Made by a program: the position numbers and the translations under genes. From contig JAMXFF010000008.1 in assembly GCA_025370845.1 (NCBI GenBank), positions 55,775 to 119,774 of the forward strand: DNA of 64,000 bases. Reading direction: 5' to 3'. The notes under the pieces were generated by a model that searched no databases, was not told the DNA's origin, and worked only from the letters and a program-made list of their open reading frames with translations. The first letter of the stretch is position 1, and every line of letters begins with the position of its first letter. Shown in pieces: positions 8,390 to 17,792 of this stretch. The DNA is from Laspinema palackyanum D2a (GTDB lineage: Bacteria; Cyanobacteriota; Cyanobacteriia; Cyanobacteriales; Laspinemataceae).

Positions 8390-8998
8390 TTACTCAATCC
8401 CAAGATTTGTATCGCCTTTCAACTCCACATCTTCATAAATCAACTCCAAAGCACACCGAAAATCCAGACTGGTTAATTCTAATTGGCAAGCCGCTAAATC
8501 CTCTTCATTTTCCGGATAAGCCGTTAACTCCCACTTGCCCGCCGCATTTTTTGTATAACGATCAATTCTGATCTGAGTGGCATCAATTAATACATATTCC
8601 TCAAGGGTGGGAATTTGGCGATAAAACTGAAACTTCTGGCCATAATCAAATGCCCCTGTACTGGGTGAAAGCACTTCAACAATTAGCCGAGGATAATGAA
8701 TCGCTTCAATGGCCCGGCGATCGCGCTCATCACAACTCACCACCACATCCGGATAAAAATACGGCCCCTGCTCAGAAACCTTAACCTTCGCATCCGACAT
8801 TCTCACCTTGCAACCCTTCTCCCGCAAAAAAGGCCGCAGTAAACTCGTTAAATTTACCGCAATATCATTATGGGGTAACGTCGATCCGGCCATCGCGTAA
8901 ACCTCGCCATCAATATACTCATGCTTAATCGGTTGCTCTGCCTCCCAAGCCAGATACTCCGCCACCGTCATTCCAGAAGATTTAACGTTTGCAATCAT
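8390..8998 (-). CDS. Uma2 family protein (DUF820), PD-(D/E)xK fold
   Basis: A 202-residue member of the Uma2/DUF820 family, strongly expanded in cyanobacteria. Family landmarks: MTVAEYLAWE and HEYIDGEVYAMAG near the N terminus, YFYPDVVVSCD in the middle, then LIVEVLSPST, FQFYRQIPTLEEYVLID and a C-terminal sheet. The glutamates and the E of IVEVLS fit the restriction-endonuclease-like active site assumed for the family. Biological role is unknown; family members have been suggested to be nucleases linked to mobile DNA. It stands alone between repeat-rich spacers. It is one of three in this window, with 17190-17726 and 24971-25771. Confidence 0.9.
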   Translation of the reverse strand: MIANVKSSGMTVAEYLAWEAEQPIKHEYIDGEVYAMAGSTLPHNDIAVNLTSLLRPFLREKGCKVRMSDAKVKVSEQGPYFYPDVVVSCDERDRRAIEAIHYPRLIVEVLSPSTGAFDYGQKFQFYRQIPTLEEYVLIDATQIRIDRYTKNAAGKWELTAYPENEEDLAACQLELTSLDFRCALELIYEDVELKGDTNLGIE

Positions 8999-9502
8999 GA
9001 TTCATCTCCATGAACAGCAATTGATCTATAGCAAGTCTAAATCATTTTGACAATTCTTTTGGCTCCCCTCTCCCTTTCTGGGAGAGGGGTTGGGGGTGAG
9101 GGTGGCGACAACCGGCCGCCAATCGTTAAAACCCCCGCCTAATAACTAAAGTCGGTTGAAACTGAGATCTTGCACCATTCTCAACAACCGGCGGGGGTTA
9201 AAACCCCCGCCTAACAGCTAAAGTCGTCTAAAGACGACTGCTCGTCTTATCCCGTGGGATGTTTAGTCGGTTTTAACCGACTTTAGCTATGAGGCGGGGG
9301 ATTAATCCCCCGCCGGTTGTTGCAACAGGTGCAAGATCTCAGTTTCAACCGACTTGATCTGTTAGGCGGTGGTTTTAACCACTGCCGGTTGCTTCTTCAG
9401 GAGCGATCGCGTTAAAGCGGTGGTTTTAACCATTGGCGGCCCGGTGTCACTTAGGAACCGATCGCGTTAGAGTAAGCAATTAAAGTTCAAGAGATTACTC
9501 AA
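8999..9502. repeat. nested long inverted repeat cluster (TTTTAA-tip hairpin family)
   Basis: No gene. A perfect 28-bp inverted repeat joins 9149-9176 to 9328-9355 (start AAGTCGGTTGAAACTGAGAT). Inside lies a second near-perfect pair, each with GGCGGGGGTTAAAACCCCCG-type hairpins and AGCTAAAGTCG, and a central AGTCGTCTAAAGACGACT. The whole can fold into a stem of about 200 bases. Further hairpins with a TTTTAA tip follow at about 9364-9390 and 9416-9445. Related clusters lie at 22405-22547 and 28970-29200. A short G/C-rich hairpin (CCCCTCTCCCTTTCTGGGAG) sits at 9066. Confidence 0.85.
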
Positions 9503-10750
9503 ATGTGGTCCCGAAAACGTTTTGATATTGATTATAGTGATTTAATTTATGGATTGGGTGCAGCATTGACGGTGGAAAATTCACGGCGTCACGAGTTGCA
9601 AAATGAGTTGGAGGACTGGTGGATTTCGGACTCGACCGGGGAGGCAGTCGCCTGTTTGTCGGTACGTTCCGGATGGGATTTGCTGCTGCAAGGGTTGCAA
9701 TTGCCTCCTGGGAGTGAAGTGGCAATGAGTGCATTGACCATTCCCGATATGGTGTCGATTGTTCGTCATCATGGGTTGGTCCCGGTGCCGATTGATTTGG
9801 ACCCCAGGACGATGGCACCGGACTCCGCTAGTGTGGACCGGGCGATTGGTCCCCGAACTCGGGTGATTATTATCGCCCATTTGTTTGGGGGTCGGGTGGA
9901 TTTAGCGCCGATTTTAGCAGCGCGCGATCGCGTTGGGGCGATTTTGGTGGAAGACTGTGCTCAAGCATTCACTCCCGGATTTCGGGGTCACCCGGAGGCG
10001 GATGTGAGTTGTTTTAGTTTTGGCAATATTAAGTTTGCCACGGCCCTGGGTGGGGCGTTATTGCGCCTGCGTGACCCCCAACTCGCGGACAGTCTCCGGC
10101 AAATCCAATCGACTTATCCAGTCCAGGATTCGGGGAACTACGCCAGTCGATTGCTGAAATATCTGGGTCTGAAAACCCTCTCTAGTCGCCCTGGATTTAC
10201 GGCGTTGATTTGGGGATGTCGCCGGTTGGGAATGGATTACGATCGCCTCCTGAATCAGTCGGTGAAGGGGTTTCCCAAGGATGAACTGATCTGGCGTCTG
10301 CGTCATCAACCTTGTGCGCCTCTGTTAGCATTACTCCGTCATCGCTTGCAGGGTTATAGTGAGAAACGTTTATCGGAACAAACTCACCGGGGTCAGCGCC
10401 TAATTCAGTTGTTGCAGGAGTATTGTCCCGAGATTCAAGTGCCGGGTGTGGCAGCTTCGCCTCATCTGCACTGGGTTGTCCCCATTTTGGCCGAGGACCC
10501 ATCGGAGGCGATCGCCACCCTTGCCAATGCAGGGTTTGACGCAACTCAGGGGCATAGTATGACTGTAGTGGACTCACCGGCAACTCACCCGGAAGGGGAA
10601 CCCCGGAACACCCGTGAACTGTTCCAGCATTTGCTCTATCTGCCTTGCTATCCGGCAATGGATGAGACTGCATTGGTCTCTCTGGCGCAGGCGTTGCGGC
10701 CCATTTCTTCTCCCTCAGTGTCCCAGTTTTCGAGGATGAGCTCGCCATAA
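9503..10750 (+). CDS. DegT/DnrJ/EryC1/StrS-family aminotransferase-like protein
   Basis: A 415-residue protein with the fold-type I PLP layout of the DegT family: substrate/cofactor loop SVRSGWDLLLQGL (53-65), EVAMSALTIPDMVSIVRHHG (72-91), the aspartate region VEDCAQAFTPGF (149-160) that contacts the PLP ring, and the probable Schiff-base lysine K177 in SFGNIKFATALGG. Such enzymes make amino sugars or act on related carbonyl substrates; the substrate is not predictable here. The region after 190 is more divergent than in standard sugar aminotransferases. No sugar-biosynthesis genes are adjacent. It is flanked on both sides by palindromic repeat clusters. Confidence 0.85.
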   Translation: MWSRKRFDIDYSDLIYGLGAALTVENSRRHELQNELEDWWISDSTGEAVACLSVRSGWDLLLQGLQLPPGSEVAMSALTIPDMVSIVRHHGLVPVPIDLDPRTMAPDSASVDRAIGPRTRVIIIAHLFGGRVDLAPILAARDRVGAILVEDCAQAFTPGFRGHPEADVSCFSFGNIKFATALGGALLRLRDPQLADSLRQIQSTYPVQDSGNYASRLLKYLGLKTLSSRPGFTALIWGCRRLGMDYDRLLNQSVKGFPKDELIWRLRHQPCAPLLALLRHRLQGYSEKRLSEQTHRGQRLIQLLQEYCPEIQVPGVAASPHLHWVVPILAEDPSEAIATLANAGFDATQGHSMTVVDSPATHPEGEPRNTRELFQHLLYLPCYPAMDETALVSLAQALRPISSPSVSQFSRMSSP

Positions 10751-11106
10751 TGGGTACTCTATCCTGGAGTCATCAAGGGATAGGGGAGATTGGGGAGATT
10801 GGGGAGATAGGGAGGATGGGGGAGATAGGGGAGATGTTCGTAGTAACGACTTCAGTCGTTACTCTCGTGTGATGGCTTCAGCCATCACACGAGCAATCTG
10901 AGGGTCCCCCGCCTGCTGGGTTGGGAACTCCTGATATCGGGGCGTTACTTGGCATTCGCCAAGTAACGCGGCAACGACTGAAGTCGTTACTACGAACAAA
11001 AAACGACTGAAGTCGAGACTTTGAACATCCTCCCCATCTCCCCCATCCTCCCCATCTCCCCCAATTCCCCCATCTCCCCCAATTCCACCCTATCTGTGTT
11101 TTTGAT
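10751..11106. repeat. composite inverted repeat element, copy 1
   Basis: No gene. A G/A-rich tract (GGGGAGATT units, 10779-10835) and its reverse complement, a C/T-rich tract (11027-11093), enclose perfect hairpins. The first is GTTCGTAGTAACGACTTCAG near 10836. The second is CTCGTGTGATGG-CTTCAG and complement at 10864-10893. The third is GCGTTACTTGGC-ATTC-GCCAAGTAACGC at 10942-10969, and the last is CGACTGAAGTCGTTACTACG near 10976. The same assembly, with the same 28-base hairpin except for its loop, occurs at 29960-30382. Confidence 0.85.
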
Positions 11107-11232
11107 ATGGACCCCAAAAAACCGTCTGTTCTCCGCTCTTTTTTCAGTTTATCCTTGTTTGTGGTTCTGGCGATCGCTGTGGGACTGTTAACGGCTAATT
11201 TTCTTTTTGCTTTAATAGAAAAGCTGGGATAA
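11107..11232 (+). CDS. possible small single-span membrane protein
   Basis: A 41-residue frame starting MDPKKPSVLRSFFSL, with a basic N-terminal stretch followed by one hydrophobic span (FVVLAIAVGLLTANFLFALI) and a short charged end (EKLG). It ends 67 bases before the DUF2470 gene on the same strand. The positive-inside pattern fits a small thylakoid or plasma-membrane protein, a common class in cyanobacteria, but I do not recognise it as a known photosystem or NDH subunit. No clear ribosome site precedes the ATG and the upstream sequence is repeat, so it may be chance. Confidence 0.35.
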   Translation: MDPKKPSVLRSFFSLSLFVVLAIAVGLLTANFLFALIEKLG

Positions 11233-11299
11233 TTGTTTCCGAATCAAGGGATAATTAATCTCAGATTGACTGGCAGTTACCGGATCAGGAGTTTAAACG

Positions 11300-11587
11300 A
11301 TGGCGGATCTCATTTCGGCTCAAGTGAGCGATCGCATTTGCAAGCACATGAACGACGACCATGCAGATTCTGTGCTGCTATATGCTCAAGTCTTTGGGGA
11401 GGTTCCTGATGCAACCTCCGCCACTTTACTGGCGATCGACCCCCTGGGGATGAACCTCACGGCGGAAATCGGGGAACAATCCCTGCCAGTTCGGGTAACC
11501 TTTGACCATGCACTTGCCGATTCTGAAGATGCTCACCACACTTTAATTGCGATGGTGAAACAGGCAAGGCAAGCCAAAACAGCCTAA
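11300..11587 (+). CDS. DUF2470 domain protein
   Basis: A 95-residue protein that is a free-standing DUF2470 domain. The conserved opening is present: ICKHMNDDHADSVLLYAQVFG, followed by ATLLAIDPLGMNL and a C-terminal helix (SEDAHHTLIAMVKQARQA). In other proteins this domain is found at the C terminus of haem-handling, pyridoxamine-oxidase-like proteins (HugZ/HutZ type), and stand-alone copies are common in cyanobacteria and chloroplasts. Haem-related function is inference from these relatives. A ribosome site (AGGAGTTT) is 8 bases before the ATG. Confidence 0.85.
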   Translation: MADLISAQVSDRICKHMNDDHADSVLLYAQVFGEVPDATSATLLAIDPLGMNLTAEIGEQSLPVRVTFDHALADSEDAHHTLIAMVKQARQAKTA

Positions 11588-11605
11588 CACAGAAGCAGTG
11601 AAGTT

Positions 11606-11655
11606 TGCTGATTTTTGTCGGATTGATGGGTGAATTCCTCCGACAAAAATCAGCA
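11606..11655 (+). terminator. 17-bp perfect stem-loop after the DUF2470 gene
   Basis: TGCTGATTTTTGTCGGA (11606-11622) and its exact reverse complement (11639-11655) are separated by 16 bases, 18 bases after the stop codon. The position fits a transcription terminator or 3' stabilising hairpin. No T-run follows the right arm, so intrinsic termination is uncertain. Confidence 0.5.
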
Positions 11656-11884
11656 TTAGAGGGAAAGCAAGTCTCCCGAGAGGGTTTCCTCGGGCGTCGG
11701 TACAGTCAGGGTGAGAAACCGGGTTTCTTCTACTTGGAGTTAGGAAATTTCTTCATTGACAATCCCTCATCATCTCATCGATTAATCAGTTAACTGTTTT
11801 ACCCGTAAATTTTCAGCTAAATTCACTCGGCCTCAATCCCCTGGCTTTTCTATCGTTTTGTGGCCTTTTAACCCGGTAGGAATT

Positions 11885-14797
11885 ATGACCTCAAATTCAA
11901 GCCTAAAAGTGTCTTGGCCCTTAACAAAGAGCGAGACAACCCTTGTACAAATCCTAATTGTGGCTGTCGCCTATTTCCTCATTTCTGAGTTCGGGGCAGT
12001 CTTCCTCGCCCTCCCAGAAGGTGGAAGCCCGGTTTGGCCCGGATCGGGGATTGCTTTAGCGTCAGTTTTATTAATGGGATACCCAATGGGAATTGGGGTA
12101 TTCCTAGGAAATGTCCTGGTCAATTTTTATCAGACTGAGTGGAACACTGCCGCTCTCGTGATGAATTTCAGCTTTACCCTCGGCAATACCTTAGAAACCC
12201 TATCGGCTGCCTATTTTATTCATAAATTTTCGGTAAATTTCCGGTGGTTTTACCGAGTTAAAGATGTCATTTATTTTGTTATTTTGGCGGGATTAATTAG
12301 TCCGATATTCAGTGCCACTTTTGGAGCGACTACAATTTGGTTACTCGGTCGAATTCCTTTAGAAGTTTATCCCGGCCTCTGGGTGACATGGTGGATTGGA
12401 GATGTGGTAGGTATCTTAGTTTTTGCCCCGGTTTTGTTAGTTTTTGGTCAGGGATTTGACGAGTTTTTGCAAAAAGGGCAACAGCGATGGATGGAAGGGT
12501 TGGTGTTTGTCTTTATCACCCTAGTCATCTGTCAAATGGCCTTCTTGAAAGGCTATCCCGTCGAATATATGTTGCTGCCTTTATTAGTCTGGGTTGTCTT
12601 TCGGTTTGGACAATGGTCGGCGACCTTGTTATTATTAATCAGTTCCTTGATTGCCATTTTAGCCACTGCCAATGATTTGGGAACTTTTGTCCGCGATGGG
12701 CTCAATGAATCGTTAATTCTGTTACAATCGTTTGTGGGGGTCTTTTCCCTGACGACGTTAACCCTGTCAGCGGTGATTTGTGAAAATGAACAGGCGAAGC
12801 AACGACTGGAAACGGCTAATATTCAATTACAACATCTCGATCGCCTCAAGGATGAATTTCTAGCCAATACGTCCCATGAATTGCGAACGCCTCTGAATGG
12901 CATTATTGGCATTGCCGAATCCCTGATTGATGGTGCAACCGGAGAATTACCCGTTCCCACTCGCGCCAATTTAGCGATGATTTCCTCCAGTGGGCGTCGG
13001 TTATCGAATTTAGTCAATGATTTGCTGGATTTCTCTAAACTCAAACACAAAACCCTAGACTTACAACTCAAACCCATCGACTTGCGTTCCTTGGTGGAAA
13101 TTGTCTTTACCCTCAGTTTACCCTTGGTGGGGGATAAAAACCTGAACTTGGTGAATAATATTCCTGAAGATTTACCCTCAGTTACAGCGGATGAAAATCG
13201 CTTGCAACAAATTCTCCATAACTTAATTGGAAATGCCATCAAATTTACGGAGACAGGAACGATAGAAATTTCTGCCCAAGGAATAGCTGGGAATGACTCG
13301 TTGGAACGCCTTTCCTCAGTTTCTCAAGTTGAAATTACTATTACCGATACGGGAATTGGGATTGCCGAGGATAAATTAGAGCGAATTTTTGAATCGTTTG
13401 AACAAGCGGAAGGGTCTACGGGGAGAATGTACGGGGGAACGGGAGTCGGATTGGCGATCGCCAAACAATTAGTCGAGTTACATGGCGGCCAAATTTGGGT
13501 GAAGTCTCGCCTGGGAGAAGGGTCAAAATTTAGCTTTACCTTGCCCCTTTCTGGGGAAAAAGTCGCCAACTCCTCGGAAACTTTGCCCTTACTCAAACAG
13601 TTTGCCACAGCGGATTTAAACCTGGAGACTTTGGAACCTCGGGCGGTTGCTTCTCATCAGGGGTCAGCTAAACTGTTAATCGTCGATGATGAACCGATTA
13701 ACCTCCAGGTTTTGGTCAATATGCTTTCATTGCAAAATTATACCGTAATTCAAGCTAAAAATGGCATTGAGGCGTTAGAACTTCTCCACAAAGGCTTTAA
13801 ACCCGACCTGGTTTTGCTCGATGTGATGATGCCGAAAATGACCGGATATGAAGTCACCCAAAAAATTCGGGAAACCTGGCAGGCATCGGAAATGCCGGTG
13901 TTATTATTAACGGCTAAAAATCAATTGTCCGATTTAGTAGCGGGATTTGAGTCAGGGGCCAATGATTATCTGACCAAACCTGTAGAAAAAGATGAATTAT
14001 TAGCCCGGATTAAAACCCATTTGAATCTGCTTCGTCTGAAAAGTGAAAATGTCCGATTAGTGGCGGAATTAGAGGTGACTCGTCAGCAGCAACAAATGCT
14101 TTTACCCAGCGCAGAAGAGTTGCTATTGATTGAGGATTTAGAGATTGCCGCTTTTATGGAACCGGCAACGGAAGTGGGGGGAGATTACTATGATGTGATT
14201 CAACATCAAGGAGGGGTAAAAATTGGCATTGGAGATGTGACGGGACATGGGTTAGAAAGCGGAGTTTTAATGATTATGGTCCAAATGGCCGTCCGCACTC
14301 TCCTCCAAAGTGCTATCAGCAATCCGATACATTTTTTGACCCTGCTCAATTTAGCCGTTTATGGCAATTTGCAACGGATGAAATCGGAAAAGAATATGTC
14401 TTTGATGTTACTGGATTATCACCAGGGAAAAATGGTGGTGAGTGGACAACATGAAGATATTATTTTAGTAAGATTTGGGGGTCAAGTGGAGTTAATTGAT
14501 ACGGTGGATTTAGGCTTTCCCGTGGGGTTAGTGGAAGATATTGGGGAGTTTGTTGCTGAACTGGTGATTGAATTAAACCCTGGAGATGTGGCGATCGTCT
14601 ATACCGATGGGATTACGGAAGCGGAAAATATAGAGGGAGTGCAATATGGGTTACACCGACTGACGGAACTGGCGGGTCAACAACAAGGGCGATCGGCTAC
14701 AGAAATTCTTGAGGTTATTTTAGCTGATGTCCGCGAATTTATCGGAAACCAAAAGGTTTATGATGATATTACTTTGTTGGTTTTGAAGCAGAAATAA
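11885..14797 (+). CDS. MASE1 hybrid histidine kinase with receiver and PP2C (SpoIIE) phosphatase
   Basis: About 970 residues from the ATG at 11885, preferred over the frame start at 11858 because TAGGAATT lies just before it. Domains in order: MASE1 membrane sensor (about 15-300, several spans); coiled coil; HisKA with the phosphoacceptor histidine in [11 protein letters not shown] (about 330); HATPase ([45 protein letters not shown]); receiver ([40 protein letters not shown], about 595-715); PP2C/SpoIIE ([36 protein letters not shown] [24 protein letters not shown]). It can relay phosphate internally to control a serine/threonine phosphatase, perhaps acting on an anti-sigma antagonist; the target is not adjacent. 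Confidence 0.92.
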   Translation: MTSNSSLKVSWPLTKSETTLVQILIVAVAYFLISEFGAVFLALPEGGSPVWPGSGIALASVLLMGYPMGIGVFLGNVLVNFYQTEWNTAALVMNFSFTLGNTLETLSAAYFIHKFSVNFRWFYRVKDVIYFVILAGLISPIFSATFGATTIWLLGRIPLEVYPGLWVTWWIGDVVGILVFAPVLLVFGQGFDEFLQKGQQRWMEGLVFVFITLVICQMAFLKGYPVEYMLLPLLVWVVFRFGQWSATLLLLISSLIAILATANDLGTFVRDGLNESLILLQSFVGVFSLTTLTLSAVICENEQAKQRLETANIQLQHLDRLKDEFLANTSHELRTPLNGIIGIAESLIDGATGELPVPTRANLAMISSSGRRLSNLVNDLLDFSKLKHKTLDLQLKPIDLRSLVEIVFTLSLPLVGDKNLNLVNNIPEDLPSVTADENRLQQILHNLIGNAIKFTETGTIEISAQGIAGNDSLERLSSVSQVEITITDTGIGIAEDKLERIFESFEQAEGSTGRMYGGTGVGLAIAKQLVELHGGQIWVKSRLGEGSKFSFTLPLSGEKVANSSETLPLLKQFATADLNLETLEPRAVASHQGSAKLLIVDDEPINLQVLVNMLSLQNYTVIQAKNGIEALELLHKGFKPDLVLLDVMMPKMTGYEVTQKIRETWQASEMPVLLLTAKNQLSDLVAGFESGANDYLTKPVEKDELLARIKTHLNLLRLKSENVRLVAELEVTRQQQQMLLPSAEELLLIEDLEIAAFMEPATEVGGDYYDVIQHQGGVKIGIGDVTGHGLESGVLMIMVQMAVRTLLQSAISNPIHFLTLLNLAVYGNLQRMKSEKNMSLMLLDYHQGKMVVSGQHEDIILVRFGGQVELIDTVDLGFPVGLVEDIGEFVAELVIELNPGDVAIVYTDGITEAENIEGVQYGLHRLTELAGQQQGRSATEILEVILADVREFIGNQKVYDDITLLVLKQK

Positions 14798-14837
14798 AAG
14801 AAGGTCAACTATTTTCAGCGTTACCAATATTTAAACG

Positions 14838-15010
14838 TTCGTAGTGATTCCTTCACCGAGTCATCTTGGAGCAACCCCTGAAGGGGTTACTACAAACGGT
14901 TATAAAGATTTAACCCCTGAAGGGGTTACTACAAACGTTCGTTCGTAGTGACTCCTTCACCGAGTCATCTTGGAGCAACCCCTGAAGGGGTTACTACAAA
15001 CGTTTGTAGC
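14838..15010. repeat. tandem CTGAAG-tip hairpin repeats, stem variant
   Basis: Two units of CGTTCGTAGTGA(T/C)TCCTTC ... ACCCCTGAAGGGGTTACTAC ... AAACG start at about 14837 and 14940, with a partial unit between (near 14912). The hairpin ACCCCTGAAGGGGT keeps the CTGAAG tip and the GTTACTAC flank of the CGACTGAAGTCG family elsewhere in the window, but the stem bases are changed on both sides together. The spacer lies between convergent genes. Confidence 0.75.
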
Positions 15011-15053
15011 GAATCCTTGATTGAGTTTTGCTTGTTACCCGATAAAAACTTGT

Positions 15054-16436
15054 TTATTTACCAATACAAAAGCGGCTGAAAATTCGGTCTAAAACTGATT
15101 CTGTGACCTCTTCTCCGGTGATTTCTCCTAATGCTTGAATTGCGCCTCTGAGGTCGATGGTCCAGAAATCTAGGGGTAACTGTTGGTCAATGGTGGTTTG
15201 GACTTGTTCTAGGGCAGTTTGTGCGCGGGTTAAGGCAGCGGCTTGGCGTTGATTAATGGCAAAATCCAGATTTCCTGCTTGCAAGTTTCCGGCATGAACG
15301 GCGTTTAAAATGGCGGTTTCTAAGGCTTCAATGCCTTGTTGCTGGGCGGCACAGGTTTTAACAATTTCGCGGATATTGTCGAGGGGAGGTAATGAAGGAA
15401 TGTCTTCGACTAAATCAATTTTATTGAAGATGACAACAATGGGTTTATGATTAACTTGTTGATAAATCTCCTGTTCGTCGGGAGTCCAACCGGCTTGGGC
15501 ATCGAGGGTTAATAGGACTAAATCAGCAGATTGGGCAGCCAGTCGCGATCGCTCAACGCCGATTTTCTCTACGGTATCTTCTGTGGCGCGAATGCCTGCG
15601 GTATCAAGGACTTGGACGGGAATTCCCTGGACCACTAACTGGGATTCCACGACATCTCGGGTAGTCCCGGGGAGGTTGGTGACAATTGCCCGATCGCTAC
15701 GACTCCAGGCATTCAATAAACTGGATTTCCCCACATTCGGACGCCCGACAATGGCAACTTTTAATCCCATCCGCAACAGTTGCCCTTGATTGGCAGTTCC
15801 TAAAATTCTTTCGACTTCTTGAATAATGAATTGAATCGATTGAATGATTTCGGGTTCATTCAACGGCGGTAAATCTTCTTCAAAATCGATGCGGGCTTCA
15901 ATTTCTGCTAGGATATCCAAACATTGGGTGCGTAATTGGCGAATGGGATGGGCTAATTTGCCTTGCAATCCCGCTAAAGCCGCTTGAGAGGCAGCAGGAG
16001 ATTGGGCACCGACTAAATCTGCGACACTTTCTGCTTGGGTTAAGTCTAATCGACCATTTAAAAAGGCCCGGAGGGTAAATTCTCCCGGCTGTGCTAATCT
16101 TGCCCCAAGTTCTAAACAGAGTTGTAAGACTTGTTGAACGGGAATGATACCACCATGACAATGAAATTCGACCACATCCTCTCGCGTAAAGGACCGGGGG
16201 GATTTCATCAGCAATAAGAGGGCTTCATCGACGATTTGCTGGGTTTTGGGGTGACGAATCGTCCCGTAGAGGATGCGGTGGGTTTCCCAGGGTTGGGATC
16301 CGGGCGCATGAAAGAGGGTTTGGGCGATCGCCAATGCTTGGGATCCCGACAGGCGGACAATCCCGATACTCCCTTGCTGTGGCACGATCGCCGTGGCGAT
16401 CGCCGCTATCGTCTCCCGTTGCGTCACCCGATCCAT
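15054..16436 (-). CDS. mnmE: tRNA uridine-34 modification GTPase MnmE
   Basis: 460 residues from the ATG at 16436 ([16 protein letters not shown]), the usual start of the family; the frame runs 16 codons further without support. The N-terminal folate-binding domain covers about 1-120, the helical domain flanks the G domain, and the G domain has [12 protein letters not shown], the TTRD loop ([10 protein letters not shown]), DTAGIR and NKID. The protein ends with the catalytic C(I)GK motif, FCIGK. With MnmG it makes the carboxymethylaminomethyl group on U34 of tRNAs reading split codon boxes. mnmG is not in the window. Single gene, converging with the kinase gene. Confidence 0.96.
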   Translation of the reverse strand: MDRVTQRETIAAIATAIVPQQGSIGIVRLSGSQALAIAQTLFHAPGSQPWETHRILYGTIRHPKTQQIVDEALLLLMKSPRSFTREDVVEFHCHGGIIPVQQVLQLCLELGARLAQPGEFTLRAFLNGRLDLTQAESVADLVGAQSPAASQAALAGLQGKLAHPIRQLRTQCLDILAEIEARIDFEEDLPPLNEPEIIQSIQFIIQEVERILGTANQGQLLRMGLKVAIVGRPNVGKSSLLNAWSRSDRAIVTNLPGTTRDVVESQLVVQGIPVQVLDTAGIRATEDTVEKIGVERSRLAAQSADLVLLTLDAQAGWTPDEQEIYQQVNHKPIVVIFNKIDLVEDIPSLPPLDNIREIVKTCAAQQQGIEALETAILNAVHAGNLQAGNLDFAINQRQAAALTRAQTALEQVQTTIDQQLPLDFWTIDLRGAIQALGEITGEEVTESVLDRIFSRFCIGK

Positions 16437-16608
16437 GATTTCCCACCTTATGACTACTGCTTTATTATCCCTCGCGATCGCCAATCTCCCCCTAGGATGA
16501 GGAAATTAGGCTAAAATATGCGTCATAATCTCAAGCTAAAGACTCACTTATAAAACTCTCAGGGGGCAATCCCATTGCACAACTCAATCGGTTATTCTAG
16601 GGAAAACA

Positions 16609-17178
16609 ATGTTACATAAACACCCCTTGTCCATCAACTCCGGGAGGACCCAAATCAATCGCTTTCGTTCAACTTCTCTGTTCTCTAAACGCAAACGTCC
16701 GGGCAGTCGATGGCAGCGGTTTTGGCGTTACTACTACTGGCGTTTAGTCCGGCAAAAGGGCAGTCCAGAATTCCTCGCTAGAGGGTTAGCATCGGGGGTA
16801 TTTGCGGGATTGTTCCCTTTATTTGGACTACAAACCCTTATTGGCGTCGCCTTAGCCATTCTATTTCGTGGCAATAAATGGATGGCGGTTGCTGGAACTT
16901 GGGTCAGCAATCCGTTCACTTATGGGCCGATATTTTGGCTCAATTTTGAGGTAGGTCAATGGCTACTCAAATCCCATGAAGAGTTTGATATGGAACGCTT
17001 GAAGTCCACGAAAGCCTTACTCGAAGTCGGGGCGGACTTTGTACTGACTCTGTTTGTCGGCTGTCTGGTGATGGCGAGTTTTAGTGCATTTTTAAGCTAC
17101 TTTTTCGGGATTAAATTGATTCGCCGTTGGCGGACTCTTCACCGGGGTTGGCGACGCCGACACCATTCTAGGCGCTAA
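16609..17178 (+). CDS. DUF2062 membrane protein
   Basis: A 189-residue protein with a basic N terminus (RKRPGSRWQRFWRYYYWRLV) and the DUF2062 signature: RGLASGVFAGLFPLFGLQTL, then ALAILFRGNKWMAVAGTWVS and NPFTYGPIFWLNFEVGQWLL. Hydrophobic spans are at about 65-85, 90-120 and 140-165, and the C terminus is strongly basic (RRWRTLHRGWRRRHHSRR). The family is widespread and its function is not established. The gene is divergent from mnmE and converges with a Uma2 gene. Confidence 0.88.
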   Translation: MLHKHPLSINSGRTQINRFRSTSLFSKRKRPGSRWQRFWRYYYWRLVRQKGSPEFLARGLASGVFAGLFPLFGLQTLIGVALAILFRGNKWMAVAGTWVSNPFTYGPIFWLNFEVGQWLLKSHEEFDMERLKSTKALLEVGADFVLTLFVGCLVMASFSAFLSYFFGIKLIRRWRTLHRGWRRRHHSRR

Positions 17179-17189
17179 TATTTATTCTC

Positions 17190-17726
17190 TTACCACACAT
17201 CCTCATACAGAGTCGCCATATCAATTCTGAGATTAAGGCTAGTTAACTGGATTTGTTCTAGGGCCTGATAACTATATAATTCCCATCGTCCCCTTTCATT
17301 GCGCCGATAACATTCTACGTTGGGGCGAATTTGACTGATAATTAAATACTCTTTTAGGGTTGGAATTTGACGATAATCTGCAAATTTATCCCCTCGGTCG
17401 AATGCTTCAGTAGACTCGGATAGCACTTCTACAATCAAGCAGGGATAGCGAATAAAGGAGTTAATTACCTGGGAGTCGCGAGGGTCACAAGTCACGGTCA
17501 AATCGGGATAATAGAACGCATCGACGGTTTCTATTCTAACTTTGATATCTTGTACAAATACATGACCTTTCGTTCCTCGGACCTGTTTTCTGAGGATTGT
17601 TGCCAAATTCAAGGTAATCATGTTATGAGCTGGGGTAGATGCTAACATCGGATAGACTTCCCCCCGAATGTATTCGCGACGAATCGGGCTGATTTCTTCT
17701 TCTGCGAAATACTCTTCCGGCGTCAT
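17190..17726 (-). CDS. Uma2 family protein (DUF820)
   Basis: A 178-residue Uma2 protein: MTPEEYFAEEEISPIRREYI and RGEVYPMLASTPAHN at the N terminus, FYYPDLTVTCDPRD, LIVEVLSESTEAFDRGDKFA, DYRQIPTLKEYLIISQ and a short C-terminal strand. It keeps the acidic residues expected in the PD-(D/E)xK-like site. Clearly related to the 8390-8998 gene but not a recent copy. It overlaps nothing and its 3' end is 11 bases from the DUF2062 stop. Function unknown. Confidence 0.9.
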   Translation of the reverse strand: MTPEEYFAEEEISPIRREYIRGEVYPMLASTPAHNMITLNLATILRKQVRGTKGHVFVQDIKVRIETVDAFYYPDLTVTCDPRDSQVINSFIRYPCLIVEVLSESTEAFDRGDKFADYRQIPTLKEYLIISQIRPNVECYRRNERGRWELYSYQALEQIQLTSLNLRIDMATLYEDVW

Positions 17727-17792
17727 ATAAATGTTGATGAGGTTACTAGAAACGGGTGGAAGTTTTGAACCGGGAATCCCTCTATATTTTCA

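Noticed and set aside
10878..11117. Open frame rich in GWGRWG on the minus strand.
   Set aside because: It is a translation of the C-rich low-complexity tract and hairpins.
11605..11793. 62-codon open frame on the plus strand.
   Set aside because: It begins inside a perfect stem-loop and runs through a GAAACCGGGTTTC repeat copy; composition is not protein-like.
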